Source of the DNA: Pseudocercospora fijiensis CIRAD86
Taxonomy: Eukaryota > Ascomycota > Dothideomycetes > Mycosphaerellales > Mycosphaerellaceae
NCBI RefSeq assembly: GCF_000340215.1
Contig: NW_006921536.1
Location: 4,281,664 to 4,345,663 of the forward strand
Length of the DNA stretch: 64,000 nucleotides
Reading direction: 5' to 3'
The notes below the pieces were generated by a model. It was not told the DNA's origin. It did not search any database and was given only the letters and a program-made list of their open reading frames with translations. Both the position numbers and the translations under genes were made by a program. Shown piece after piece: positions 19,530-29,513 of the stretch (the first letter of the stretch is position 1; the number at the start of each line of letters is the position of its first letter).

Positions 19530-20957
19530 TTATGGGTTCTCAAATCTCCACCTTCCTCGACAGATCACTGCCCTCTCTTGCTGGACATGGTGCACATCCT
19601 CTGAATGATGAAATTTGGCAATATTATTGCTCTGTGAATCCGTTGAGTGATGATCCGAAGCGGAATGTCGAATATGGGAGTTTTGCTGCTGTGGTATCGA
19701 TGATCCGTCTCTGATGGCAATGTTTAGCATTTGAACGTCTTCGCTTGGTCGATCTTCATCTGAAAAGGATATGCGGGTGAATTTGGAATCTGTAGAGTCC
19801 TCGCTGTAAGCACCCATGCTAGCATCAACCCGACCCGTTGTGTTCTCTTGAGAGTCGGCAGCGTTTCTTGGTGGGTTTGATGATACGCGACAGCCAGTAG
19901 GGAAAAGTACTTGGACGTCATGATTGTTTTCGTGTGGTGGATCGGCGGCTGACAAAGATGTGGCTTCAGAGTCCGTATGATTGTCGTTTGCCTGGGCGTT
20001 GGTCTCAGAACCCTGTTGAGTATGAGTGGTCTCCTTCACGGGCAGATGCTGTGTCACAGTTTCAGACGAGTAATCTCCTCCAGTTCTTGTTTCGATGCTC
20101 GGTCTAGAGACTTCAGTCCCTACAAGTTCAGGGATTGCATTTGGATCGGTCATCCGAGTGTTTGGCTCATGCGTATAGCTCGGATGATCTGTGACCTCCT
20201 TTTCTGACTCTGCGACAGGGATACTTTCTGATTTCTCTTCTTCGCGGACAGCGCCCAAGAATGGATCATTTGCAGGCGATTCAACAATTGGTTTGAATCT
20301 GAGCCGGACTCTTACTGCCTCGTACGCATCGACCGGACTATATCCATACTTCTGCAGGTCCAGCTCAAGATATCTGACTGCTGTCGCTTTGGCATTGCCT
20401 TGCTGAATAAGGCGGTCCATCCCTTCCCTGGCCCAAGCAGAGCGGTATTCTAACACTGCCAGGAACTGGCTGATGTCTGCAGTGGCTTTCTCAATAGAGA
20501 CACCCCACCTGGCCTGCCATTTCCTCGCCAGTCTCTGTATCGCTTTCTCTCGTGAGAATCCGTATCGAACAAGCCTTGAAACATATCTGACCATTTCAGA
20601 AGCCTGCTCTTCTGCCGCCAGTTCTCGGTCCATATCGACTTCACTCATGCGCTTCTTCGCCTTGTCTTGTTCTAGCCTGGTCTGGTGCTCGCTTTCCTTG
20701 GCCAATATTTCCTTGAGCAGCCGCATATGAGCTTGATCGCCTTCGCCATATATCGGAGGCATGAAGACATCAAACAGCCCCAGAAGGCAGTAAGCAGCGT
20801 CTATGTCGATGCGGCTGTGCGCTCTTCTCTCGAAGAAGTTGATTGTGTTCAGGGCAATGCTTAGTGATGTGAGATGATTCGAGGCGTAGAATCCGAGAGA
20901 TGTCTCGTTCAGGAGGGATTCCCGGAGTGGAGCGGTAGAAGCCTGCTCCCAGATCAT
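19530..20957 (-). CDS. HET-domain-like protein, C-terminal part with long disordered tail
   Basis: From the first in-frame ATG at 20957 the frame gives 475 residues; the true 5' end is unclear. Near the start is DAAYCLLGLFDVFMPPIYGE, followed by a GDQAHMRLLKEI helix. This is the characteristic C-terminal signature of the fungal HET (heterokaryon incompatibility) domain and its relatives. The usual upstream part of the HET domain is missing or replaced by a 2EXR-like fragment in another frame. After a helical region (about 80-220), the last 250 residues are a polar Ser/Thr/Glu-rich tail with no motif. HET proteins trigger cell death on non-self recognition. Whether this one still works is doubtful. 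Confidence 0.5.
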   Translation of the reverse strand: MIWEQASTAPLRESLLNETSLGFYASNHLTSLSIALNTINFFERRAHSRIDIDAAYCLLGLFDVFMPPIYGEGDQAHMRLLKEILAKESEHQTRLEQDKAKKRMSEVDMDRELAAEEQASEMVRYVSRLVRYGFSREKAIQRLARKWQARWGVSIEKATADISQFLAVLEYRSAWAREGMDRLIQQGNAKATAVRYLELDLQKYGYSPVDAYEAVRVRLRFKPIVESPANDPFLGAVREEEKSESIPVAESEKEVTDHPSYTHEPNTRMTDPNAIPELVGTEVSRPSIETRTGGDYSSETVTQHLPVKETTHTQQGSETNAQANDNHTDSEATSLSAADPPHENNHDVQVLFPTGCRVSSNPPRNAADSQENTTGRVDASMGAYSEDSTDSKFTRISFSDEDRPSEDVQMLNIAIRDGSSIPQQQNSHIRHSASDHHSTDSQSNNIAKFHHSEDVHHVQQERAVICRGRWRFENP

Positions 20958-21355
20958 CGCCGAATGCGCACTTAACACTGCTCAGGACCAGGAGATTCGA
21001 CTCAAAGAAGATCTTCATGGCCTCTCTACGAATGTCGTGACTGACAGCGAGGACTTGCCACTCCGGACGACGGAAGCCATGCTTGGTTGTTCGTGGACGA
21101 TCGGTGACCAGCCATTTTCCGACCATGACATTTTCCCGCGACAGGCAAAACTTGTAGACCTTATCTCTAAGCTCTCTTTATAAGTCTCTGCAACGGAAGT
21201 GTTCTGCACGGGATCAGCGATGATTCAGTCGAGTAACAAATGCAGATACCTTGAGCAACAATGGAAGCTTCGATGCCAATGTTCATGGCCTGCAGCTTCG
21301 CAATTAGCTGCCGATCTACGGTGAGAGTTTCCTTCAGAGCTTGCACGGGATTCAT
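20958..21355 (-). pseudogene. 2EXR-like N-terminal fragment, frames broken
   Basis: On the minus strand, ATG 21355 opens MNPVQALKETLTVDRQLIAK. This is followed by a possible intron, and then, in another frame, LRDKVYKFCLSRENVMVGKW and RRPEWQVLAVSHDIRREAM. This looks like the 2EXR-type domain (LxxELRxxVY..., RRPxWxVLxVSxxIRxEAxxIFF) found at the start of many fungal proteins. A stop (TAA) precedes LRDKVY in its own frame, and at least one base-level shift is needed to read through. A second shift is needed to enter the HET-like frame downstream. It is either a decayed 5' end of that gene or a multi-exon start that I cannot resolve. Confidence 0.45.
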
Positions 21356-21614
21356 CTTGATTCTGCTGCTGATCTCAGTGCTTCTGCGTCGCATGGACTC
21401 AGGCACTTAAGCTCGACCGGCTTTGTGCTCAGAAGCTGCGTTTGCTCTGAAGGAAGAGGGCTTTCAAGCCAGATCGGGTCCCCTCGAGCAATTTCGAGCG
21501 TTGTTTCAGAATGGCCTGCGCTCCAGTGATAGAACATGGCAGAAAGTCCCGGCCAGAGATAAAAGGCGCCAATGAACCTCAATTCTAGTGGGCGTTGGGC
21601 CAGACTTCATCAAC

Positions 21615-22620
21615 ATGACTTTCCGCGCGATACTCCTCGGCTTCCAGGGCTCCCCTCTCGTGCCTCAACTCGAATACGTCAACGAGAGGATGCTGTCCCT
21701 CGGCTGGGACTCCTACATCTACCTGATGCCCAGCGAGAGAAGCCGGGAAGCAGCCGCCAAGGAAATGGATGACGCCTTTCGCGATTTACAGCTCCATACC
21801 GACTCTGAAGATGACAAGCTGGTGGTCTTTTACGCTGGATACATTTGCGGTGCGATGGATGCCACCGCTCCGAACCGAGCTGCGATGTATTGCCACAGCG
21901 AAAGCACCGACTCCGCGAACCGGTCCGAGGTCGTGAATGTCAACATGACTCCTCGATTGCAGCGCTTGTGGAATGAAATGCCGAATGATGTGCTCTTGAT
22001 CATGCAGACCCCTTGGAATGCGGCGCCCTGTGCGGTCCCAACTGCGACCATGCAGATGTGGGGTCTCCTGAAGCCAGAGGAACACGAAGGTCGAAATGTG
22101 CAAATGATGTCCATACTCTACGAGGATTCGCGGGCGCCGAGACCTGTTGCCGTCCATCCAGCTTACACGGCTCCACCTCCGCTTCATCTTCGGGAACCTG
22201 GATGGGATATCGGCGACAGATTGGTGACATTTGCGCGTCGAGGCGACTCTGTTCGACAACTCTTCGAGGAGCTGTATCAGAATTGGCTCAAATGGCAGAC
22301 GAGTGCAACTGTCGGTATTGAACGGAGCCAAATACTTGTCAACACGCTTTGTGGCGACTCAGCGTTCTTTCGACTGACAAGCAGTGGCTGAGTCGGGACC
22401 TCAAAAGCTCACAGTACTAGGTCAGCAGAAAGGTCCGAGACCCTCACAGGAGTGGCATGACTTCCGTGCACGGTACAATCTCTCGCGAACTCAGATGAAG
22501 GACATCAGTAAAAGAGCCGGGAGCCTCTACCCCAACGAAAAGCTAATAGCTGCAACGTTGGAGGAAGGCCTCACAGAGTACCTCCGCGATAATCCAGGCA
22601 TGCGAGGTGTCAGGGAATAG
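21615..22620 (+). CDS. Caspase-like (peptidase C14 fold) protein lacking catalytic residues
   Basis: Two exons, 21615-22314 and 22385-22620, are joined across a 70 bp intron (GTATTG...AAGCAG, branch CTGAC), giving 311 residues. Without splicing the first frame would stop at 22391 after 258 residues. The layout follows fungal caspase-like proteins: an opening beta strand (FRAILLGFQGS), YVNERMLSLGWDSYIYLMPS, the strand DKLVVFYAGYICG, then DVLLIMQTPWNAAPCA. The catalytic His of the Y-x-G-H motif is Tyr76 here. The D-C-C/D-x-C catalytic cysteine position reads QTP (131-133), with Cys139 only nearby. It is therefore probably a pseudo-enzyme. The second exon adds a helical charged tail (SQEWHDFRARYNLSRTQM). 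It diverges from the HET/2EXR locus. Confidence 0.65.
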
Positions 22621-22781
22621 CGTACGCATATGTGCGTTGGGCACGGATGGTAGTGAAAGACCTAAGAATCAGCAGGAATGCGGTCTCTCCGACCGGCAAA
22701 TAGGTGAGATGACAGATCTTACAGCTCAATATCTCGCTCAAACGCACATGCCAAACTCAAAGAAAAGAACAAGCCGCCGTC

Positions 22782-23278
22782 TCAGCTAAACACCACAGCC
22801 TTCTTGTCCAACGGTCGTCCATCAGGTCCGATCCCCTGCGCAGCAAACTGCCTCTCCGTATACAACCTCCTCGCCTCATCAAAATCGACGCCATGTCTCC
22901 TCATCAATCCATAAATCTCAGCCTTAGCCTCTCCCTCGAGACCACTCCTGCTATCTCCAGCCGTGATATTTTCGGAAATGTCGAAATCGCGAGAATGTAG
23001 GCCTTGTTCTGCGTCACTCTGAAAGCTGGTCGGGAGAGCCGAGTATCGCCAGCGATCGATGTATGCTGCGCCTCGGTCGTAGATGTTGTAGGCCCAGACT
23101 GGGATCTCGCCGGGTGCGGTTATGTAGGGTATTGGAGGAGCATAGGGTTTCCAGGTGTTGCGGGTCACGTAGAGGACTAATAACACTTGGTTAGCCGGAG
23201 ATGTAAAAGCTATGCGACTGACTTACTGGTGGCTATTACGAGGAAGGCAAAGCTGAAGGTGTAGAAGTAGAAGCCCAT
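22782..23278 (-). CDS. DUF2015 family small membrane-anchored fungal protein
   Basis: Two exons, 23278-23227 and 23176-22782, are joined across a 50 bp intron (GTAAGT...TATTAG), giving 148 residues. The N-terminus MGFYFYTFSFAFLVIATILYV is a single membrane anchor. It is followed by the family-typical PPIPYITAPGEIPVWAYNIYDR, a charged linker, then helices with EIYGLMRRHGVDFDEARRLYTER and the ending GIGPDGRPLDKKAVVFS. This matches the fungal-specific DUF2015 pattern as I know it. The function is unknown; the anchor suggests the ER or another endomembrane. Start codons of this gene and HSH49 face away from each other across 314 bp. Confidence 0.85.
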
Positions 23279-23592
23279 GATTGCTGGTCGCTGGAGTGGT
23301 TGTTGAAGTCAAGAGGCAGTTTATGAGAAGACGGAGAGAATTCCGATGAAGGGCAAGAGCGCCCTCTGCCGCTATCGTGACATGCACAGGTGATTATTGT
23401 ATAAGGCAGTTCGCAACCTGGTGGTGTCACGTCCGCAATGCATACAAGGGAGTCGTCAGCGCGCGCCGCTGCCGAGCAAGCCGAGCCGAAGCTTTGAACC
23501 TTTCCATCTCCAAAGTTCTTGCATGTGAATCTCAACTTTGCGCCAGAGCATCTCCACGCACATCACCTTCGCCGATCTCCCATTTCGCCAAC
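23279..23592. promoter_or_regulatory. Bidirectional promoter between DUF2015 gene and HSH49
   Basis: 314 bp between divergent start codons. No convincing TATA box; the HSH49 side ends in a CA-rich leader before ATG 23593. Confidence 0.6.
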
Positions 23593-24768
23593 ATGTCCGG
23601 CGCGCGACACTGGGAGCAAGATAAGGACAGTACGCTCTACATCGGAAACCTCGACGAACGCTGCAGCGATGCATTAGTATGGGAATTGATGCTTCAAGCT
23701 GGACCTGTGATCAACGTGCATTTGCCAAAAGACCGCGTCACGCAGTCGCACCAGGGCTATGGCTTCGTCGAGTTTGGAAGTGAGGATGACGCAGATTACG
23801 CAGTCAAGATCATGAACCAGATACGACTCTGGGGCAAACCCATTCGAGTCAACAAGGCCTCTGCAGATAAAAGAGGCGGCGAGAATGGCGCAGGATTGGG
23901 AGGCGGACAGGGAGTCGGCGCAGAACTTTTCGTGGGTAACCTGGACAGCATGGTAGACGAGAAGGTCCTATACGACACATTCTCACGATTTGGTCCTCTC
24001 CTCGCAACACCAAAGGTTGCACGAGACGATGCAAACCTCAGCAAAGGCTACGGCTTCATATCCTACTCCACCTTCGAGTCTTCTGACGAAGCCATCGAAC
24101 ATATGCATGGGCAATTCCTCATGAACAAGGAGATCACAGTACAATACGCCTACAAGAAGGATGGAAAGGGTGAACGACACGGAGACGCAGCAGAACGAGC
24201 GCTGGCAGCACAAGCAAGAAAGCACGGCGTGGAAGTACAAATCCCAGCTCTGCCCGCAGCACTGGTCATGCCGAGCAACACTCCTTCTGCTCCAGCCGCT
24301 ATGAACGGCGGATATCCAGGCGTCGTACCAACTGGCATGCCACCACGACCCACACCGCAACCTCCTCCGGCATACGCAGGGTATGGAGGGTACGGCGCTC
24401 CTCCAACACCAACAGGCTTCGGCCAACTCCCCACGCCAACCATGACAGGAACAATCCCGAATGGTAGCTATCAACATCCTCCACCTCAACCTCCTCCACC
24501 AAGTCGTCAATACAACCAATCACCACTCCAAGCACCACCTTCAAACGCAGGACTACCAGCTCGCCCGCCACCTTCTCATGGTGGGTATGGAGGTCCTCAC
24601 AATTTACCTGGAATGCAACAGCCATTTCAAGGTCAGGGTGGCCCTCCACCACCTCCTGCAGGTTTCCCCGGTGCGCCGCCGTCAGGTCTGCCTCCTATGC
24701 CGAACATGCCGCAAGGTTTCAGACCACCGCCGCCTCCTGCGGGCTTTCCGTCGGGTGGATCACGATAG
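23593..24768 (+). CDS. HSH49: Splicing factor 3b subunit 4 (U2 snRNP, two RRM domains)
   Basis: Intronless, 391 residues. RRM1 lies at about 13-88 (RNP2 LYIGNL 15-20, RNP1 GYGFVEF 55-61) and RRM2 at about 110-187 (RNP2 LFVGNL 112-117, RNP1 KGYGFISY 151-158). [17 protein letters not shown], the [17 protein letters not shown] loop and the DPLL-like segment are typical of SF3B4/Hsh49. A Pro/Gly-rich tail follows (about 240-391), with repeated PPPPPAGFP units. In the SF3b complex the protein contacts pre-mRNA upstream of the branch site and binds SF3B2/Cus1. The start at ATG 23593 follows a CA-rich leader; the longer open frame upstream is not protein-like. Tail length is within the usual range for filamentous fungi. 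Confidence 0.95.
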   Translation: MSGARHWEQDKDSTLYIGNLDERCSDALVWELMLQAGPVINVHLPKDRVTQSHQGYGFVEFGSEDDADYAVKIMNQIRLWGKPIRVNKASADKRGGENGAGLGGGQGVGAELFVGNLDSMVDEKVLYDTFSRFGPLLATPKVARDDANLSKGYGFISYSTFESSDEAIEHMHGQFLMNKEITVQYAYKKDGKGERHGDAAERALAAQARKHGVEVQIPALPAALVMPSNTPSAPAAMNGGYPGVVPTGMPPRPTPQPPPAYAGYGGYGAPPTPTGFGQLPTPTMTGTIPNGSYQHPPPQPPPPSRQYNQSPLQAPPSNAGLPARPPPSHGGYGGPHNLPGMQQPFQGQGGPPPPPAGFPGAPPSGLPPMPNMPQGFRPPPPPAGFPSGGSR

Positions 24769-25378
24769 GGTCGTGGATCTCATTCTAGACAGAGTTCCAG
24801 GAGTAGTCGGAGTGGGAGCGAGGGACCGAGATATTATGAGTGAGTGAGGCGGGCATTCAAGTCTGAAAATTAGCGAGGCGTTGTGGATTGGGAAGGGAAA
24901 GGAACTGCATGAAAACGGCGTTGACCGAAAGTAGCATATGGGATTGCAGAACACGCGCTCTCACGCGCCTTTTTTTTCATTTCATGCTTTCTCGACTGAT
25001 CTCTAATCTAGCATTCCAGCATGTGCCTGCCTCATCTGCCCAGATCATATCCCAGCGTCTTGTTCGTTCGATCGTTCGTCCGAGCCATCACCAGCGTGGA
25101 TTCAGCTCAAGTTAGAAAGCTCGTTCATGCCTCAGCTATAAGAAAATGACGCATTGTTAGTACAATTCACGCCAAAGTCAAAAAAACATCACATCTCTCC
25201 CAAAAAAGTCTTCAGCAGCTTTCTTTCCCGTTCTGAGACCCGGTTTTTCAATGCTAGGCTGGCATAATTTGGTCGAAACTTGTGTGACGGACTCAGTTGT
25301 CTGGAGTTAGTTTGAGAAACTTACCCTGGAATAAAATCATTAGCATATCACACCTAACAAATCAAAGGATTCTCGAAA
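24769..25378. other. Convergent 3' region of HSH49 and eL28
   Basis: 610 bp between two stops. It contains T-rich runs (for example 24970-24977) and, on the minus strand at 25384-25326, a strong intron-like segment belonging to the eL28 transcript. No other gene seen. Confidence 0.6.
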
Positions 25379-25886
25379 TCATACCTGTTGTGCCTGACCC
25401 TTACGTCCTCTGGGCTTACTCTTACTCTCCTTCTTGTTATCCCTCTGACTCTGCTTGATGGCACTCGCTCTCTGGACGGCCTCCGCGCGGAGATCTGGAC
25501 GATATCCCTTCTTCGCGGTGGAGTTGACAATGCTCTTGTACAGCTTACGCGACGGGGTAGAAGACTTGAAGGAAGAGGTGTGGTAGGATTTTGCTGGGCG
25601 GTTGGAGTTCTTTGGGAGCTTGGTGGTCAAGGTAACGGTGTTGTCGTCTGGTTGGATACCGATTGCTTGAGCATTGGCGTAGCCTGAGTATTTGCGAGAA
25701 TGCTTGTTGGTGAGGTTCAATGGGTCGCGGGAGAATTGCACGCCGCCGGATTGCTTGCGCTTGACGAGGAAGGAGTTGTTGGAGCCTTTAACATAAGTAA
25801 GGAGGTGGATGGGGGTATCGGGGGTTGGGGAACGTACGGGTGACCTCCCAGATGAGGTCGTTGCTCAGGTTCTCGTAGGCAGTCAT
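25379..25886 (-). CDS. 60S ribosomal protein eL28 (L28e)
   Basis: Two exons, 25886-25838 and 25785-25379, are joined across a 52 bp intron (GTACGT...TTAAAG), giving 151 residues, the usual length. Exon 1 encodes [17 protein letters not shown]. The join gives [20 protein letters not shown], then [20 protein letters not shown] and a basic C-terminus ([17 protein letters not shown]), all typical of L28e, a large-subunit surface protein absent from budding yeast. The stop codon lies inside a perfect-looking splice donor (GTATGA). A good branch site, TGCTAATGA, and the acceptor TTCCAG at 25326 follow. Splicing there would replace the last residue with GKFLKLTPDN. Confidence 0.92.
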
Positions 25887-26989
25887 GTTTGCGGTATTGT
25901 TTGGCGAGATACTGCTGTCGTTCAATGCGCTGGTGGTGGTTAGAGCTGCCAAATCTCAGTGTGGGCGGCTACTCCCGGTCGGAGTCGGCGATCTGTTGCT
26001 TGGCAAAAATCAAGAGACGTCCGAGCTTTGCTTGAACTTCGTGAAGTCTTTGGCCGCAAACTCTTGCGATCTACACATCACCACAATAGCCTGTCACGAG
26101 TTTTCAGGCCAATAATCCAATCGATCAAAATGGCGTGGCTGGCACTGTCTGAGGAGAGCAAGGTATGCGATGGGAAACGCTCAGCTCGGGATGGCAGACT
26201 GATCATTGAACAGGAGCGCCTTGCACGAGTTATCGACTTCTCCAGAATAGCGGTCCATTAGTACGATCTTCTTATTTACAGTAGAAAGAGCCATATATTG
26301 ACGAACTGGCAGTGGCTACCTCCCTTTGATCATCTATCTCGGATACACACGAAGCAACCCGAGACCTTCCCTCATCCGGTACGCTTTACAAACAGTTTGG
26401 CAAGGAGGACATTTGCTGACTAGGTCTAGCCTTTTCTCTCCGCTTGCACAATAGACGATGGCTGCCGTAAAAGACGAAAGATGTATTATCAATGGCATGG
26501 ATACCAGGCTTGGGATAGGCATGAGCTGGGAAGTGCATAGCAAGGCGTTACGGAGCTGCCTTCTGTACAGATACCACATCAATCACCACTGTTGAAGCAT
26601 TGAAACGAGAACTCTTCGACCCGCATTAGCTGACGAGCGATGGAGGACGCGGAGTGACCCGTCCAAGCCAATAATCAAATCAGCATGTTAGGACACCAGG
26701 ATCGCCAAGTGTGCAGGAGAGAACCACAAATGGGTGACCATCTCATCACTAGTCAATTCGAAGAGTATGCTTCAAACCACTCACAAAAAGTACATCCCCT
26801 CGCAGAAACTCAATTCAAGCCATGTACATGTAAGAGCTGCTTACACCAGCTAGCAAGCCACTTAGCATTGCAATGCGCCCTCCAACACACCAAATGGGTA
26901 CGTTGATGTCTCACAAATCCAGTCCCCCGTCCTTTAAAAGACGCACAGTGACTTTCCCTCCCATCCAAGCCTGCACTCGGCGTCTCCGC
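25887..26989. other. Intergenic, no gene recognised
   Basis: 1.1 kb of normal composition between the eL28 start and the stop of the first tandem paralog. Only short frames; no RNA gene or repeat recognised. Confidence 0.5.
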
Positions 26990-27856
26990 TTACTGACCAC
27001 CTTTCTTGAGGTCTTTGATCTCCGCCATCATTTGCAGCATCATGCTTTGGTTCTGGATCATCATAGTCATAACCTGCTCGTTGAAATTTGGACCGGAAGC
27101 CGGCTGTGCTGGGGCGATGGGCGGCACCGGATCCGGAGCAGTGGCAGGACCGGAAATGATTTGAGCAGGGTTGGCGGCCTCGGGACCTGATGCTGGGATA
27201 GATGTGGTGATTGCAGGTGATGCTCTTGTATGAGCGCTTCCATCTCCAGCGGGCAAACTCCTTACTCGCAAATCTCTCGGCTCCCTCACAACGATCATCT
27301 CTTCTCCGTCTGAGTCCACCTCCACGACTCGCGGACCCATTGGCCTTCTTTGTCGACGGCCCTCTGCAGGTTGATGAGAAAGTCCAGTTACATGTCCCGG
27401 CTTCTTAGCCTTCATTCGCGCTGTGCCCGCTTTCTTCTTCAGCGCAAGAGCAGCCTGGTGTAAGCTGACAATCTTCAGCAGGACGGTTCGTAGATGCTTG
27501 TGCAGCTCTGGCGGCTGCGTGCCTTCGGCCCAGCGAGATCCGCTCAGCATCTCACTGCAAGCGACGTCGTGGTCGATCACAGACTCCCAGAGCGCGTCGC
27601 GGATCCGCTGCTTCTTGTCATCTTCGAAGTTGTGTGTAGCTTGGCCGAGGAGTATCACGCCGTCGTAGAGCGGTTTTTGCATGTGATCCTTCACGACCGC
27701 TTTGAGGTGGACGAGCTCTTCGCGCGTGCAATGCAGGACGTATAGCATCTGTTCATTGGAAGTGCCCGCGGCCCTTGTGAGTCGTGGCGTCGCTTGCCTC
27801 GCGAGTCCTTGGCCAGCTGTACTACTATCAGTGTGAAGCTTTTCACGTTTTCTCAT
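26990..27856 (-). CDS. Hypothetical protein, tandem paralog A
   Basis: 288 residues from ATG 27856; an additional upstream exon is possible. Residues about 36-135 form an alpha-helical domain with CTREELVHLKAVVKDHM, a YDG turn, DALWESVIDHD and EMLSGSRWAE. The middle is basic (PKKPGHVTG..RRQRRPMGP), followed by an acidic patch (VEVDSDGEEMIVV) and a Pro/Ala-rich stretch. The C-terminus is a Met/Gln-rich amphipathic helix (NEQVMTMMIQNQSMMLQMM), likely an oligomerising coiled coil. The helical domain matches the same order of motifs in the gene at 28370-29513. The basic and acidic patches suggest a nuclear protein, but I know no named family. Confidence 0.7.
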   Translation of the reverse strand: MRKREKLHTDSSTAGQGLARQATPRLTRAAGTSNEQMLYVLHCTREELVHLKAVVKDHMQKPLYDGVILLGQATHNFEDDKKQRIRDALWESVIDHDVACSEMLSGSRWAEGTQPPELHKHLRTVLLKIVSLHQAALALKKKAGTARMKAKKPGHVTGLSHQPAEGRRQRRPMGPRVVEVDSDGEEMIVVREPRDLRVRSLPAGDGSAHTRASPAITTSIPASGPEAANPAQIISGPATAPDPVPPIAPAQPASGPNFNEQVMTMMIQNQSMMLQMMAEIKDLKKGGQ

Positions 27857-28369
27857 GCCATGCTCTCACTGCTTCGGCCCATGCTTGCACGATGTACTCG
27901 ACGCTGTGTTCCGTGTTTGAGAAAACGATTTTGTATTAGTAGACAGCGATCAAAGCTGCGTGAACATGATCGTGGTACGGTCGACGAATCAAAACAACCG
28001 TAACCGTTGAGAGATGCATGATCAGTCGCGTAGCGCGATTGCCACAACGAGTTCAGTGATTAGGTCTGTCGCGAGCTCACTTGACTGGACTCTTTTGAAC
28101 CTCACCAAGCTCACTTGGAGCAAGAGACATCACTGCGACGATTCGCCGACGAACGCCTCGCGGAGAAACTGGCCAACGTACGGACAAGGTCGATGGAAAT
28201 GCTTGCGACAATACTCCTCGGTCCCTATTAAAATACAATACAGATACTGACGCTATGGCAGGCCAGCTGAATCTCCCGAGTTCGTATACTAAATTTCATC
28301 CTCCCGAAAACAGGTCTTGTTCTGGTCCCGACCTTAGCGCCAGACGAGCGTGAAAAAGAAAACGAATGC

Positions 28370-29513
28370 TCAGTCACCAGTCAAATCAATAGTCTGGCCA
28401 TTAAGAGAAAGATTTGCGAAAGGCTTGCCGTCCTCGAGATCGTCCAAGTCCATAGTCTCGGCGACCTCCTTCTTAAAGGCCAGAATGGGCTGAGAGTCGT
28501 CGAGAACGATAACGTTTGGTTTGCGCTTAGGAGGAGGGTCGACTTCCTCAATGTCACTATCGGGGTCGTAAACGGGAGCTCTCGGGCTTCGAGACTTGCT
28601 GCTTGAGCCAAGCGATCGACTCATGCTGGGACGAGCAGAGAAGAAGCGTTGGCGGCCTGTGCTTGGAGTAGCGGTACTGTCGCCGAAGTCTGGGCAGATG
28701 CCTTCTTCGAGGTAAGTTGGCTCCGGGCTGGTGCGGCCATAGGCTGGGTAGGGGCGTTCTTCGTGGCCAGAAACCGGAGTGTTGCGACCATATGCAGGGT
28801 AGGCCTCGTTCTCAGGCCCTGAAGAGCTCTCTCTAGCCTTGGCAGCTCGACGTGCTCGACGCTTTTTCTCTCTACGAGCCTCTCGACGCTCCTCCTTCTC
28901 ATCAGCAAGGCGCTTTCTCTCAGCAGTATTCCTCGCTCTGGCAGCAGTACTCTTCCATGGCAAACCAAGCTTTTTCTTGCAATTCGAGATCTTGGTTGCA
29001 AGATCTCGTGGCTTTTCATCGTTACCTTCCCATCGAGCGCCGCTAAGCATCTCTTCGAATACCTCACTATGCGCGGCCATACGATTCCAGAGGGCGTGAA
29101 AGTGAGGTCTGTTTCGGTCTTCTTCCCAAGTGGTGGGGAAGGGCTTGCCGTCGTAGTCGTTCCTCTCCATAAAGTCCTTGAGATGCGCTCTGAGGATGCG
29201 AAGCTCGACTTCGTCGCATTTGAAGTAGTGCATGATGTCGGCATTCGAATAGAAGACCCAGTCTGGGAGCTTGTGGTTGTCGTTCTGGAAAGTCTTTTTT
29301 AGCAACGTACATTAGTACAGAAAGTGGATACAGTATACCTGATTGTTGTTCATTCCATTGCGATTATTTGACTGAGTCGACCTACTCGAGCCACCACCGC
29401 CACCACCTCGACGCTGATCGAGGCGCGGCACAACGCTGTGCTCACCTTTGAATTTGTTAGCAATGAGCGTACGATGATATATGACGGTGCTTACGCTTCA
29501 CTAATGGAGCCAT
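28370..29513 (-). CDS. Hypothetical protein, tandem paralog B
   Basis: Three exons, 29513-29495, 29445-29339 and 29293-28370, with introns of 49 and 45 bp (GTAAGC...TCAAAG and GTATAC...AAAAAG), give 349 residues. The N-terminus MAPLVKREHSVVPRLDQRRG is basic and then Gly/Ser/Asn-rich. The shared helical domain follows (about 60-150): DEVELRILRAHLKDFM, YDGKPF, HALWNRMAAH, EMLSGARWEG. Then come a strongly basic coiled region (ERKRLADEKEERREARREKK), two PAYGR repeats and an acidic C-terminus with DPDSDIEEVDPP. Same strand as paralog A, 513 bp apart, so the pair arose by tandem duplication and diverged strongly outside the domain. Function unknown; probably nuclear by composition. Confidence 0.78.
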
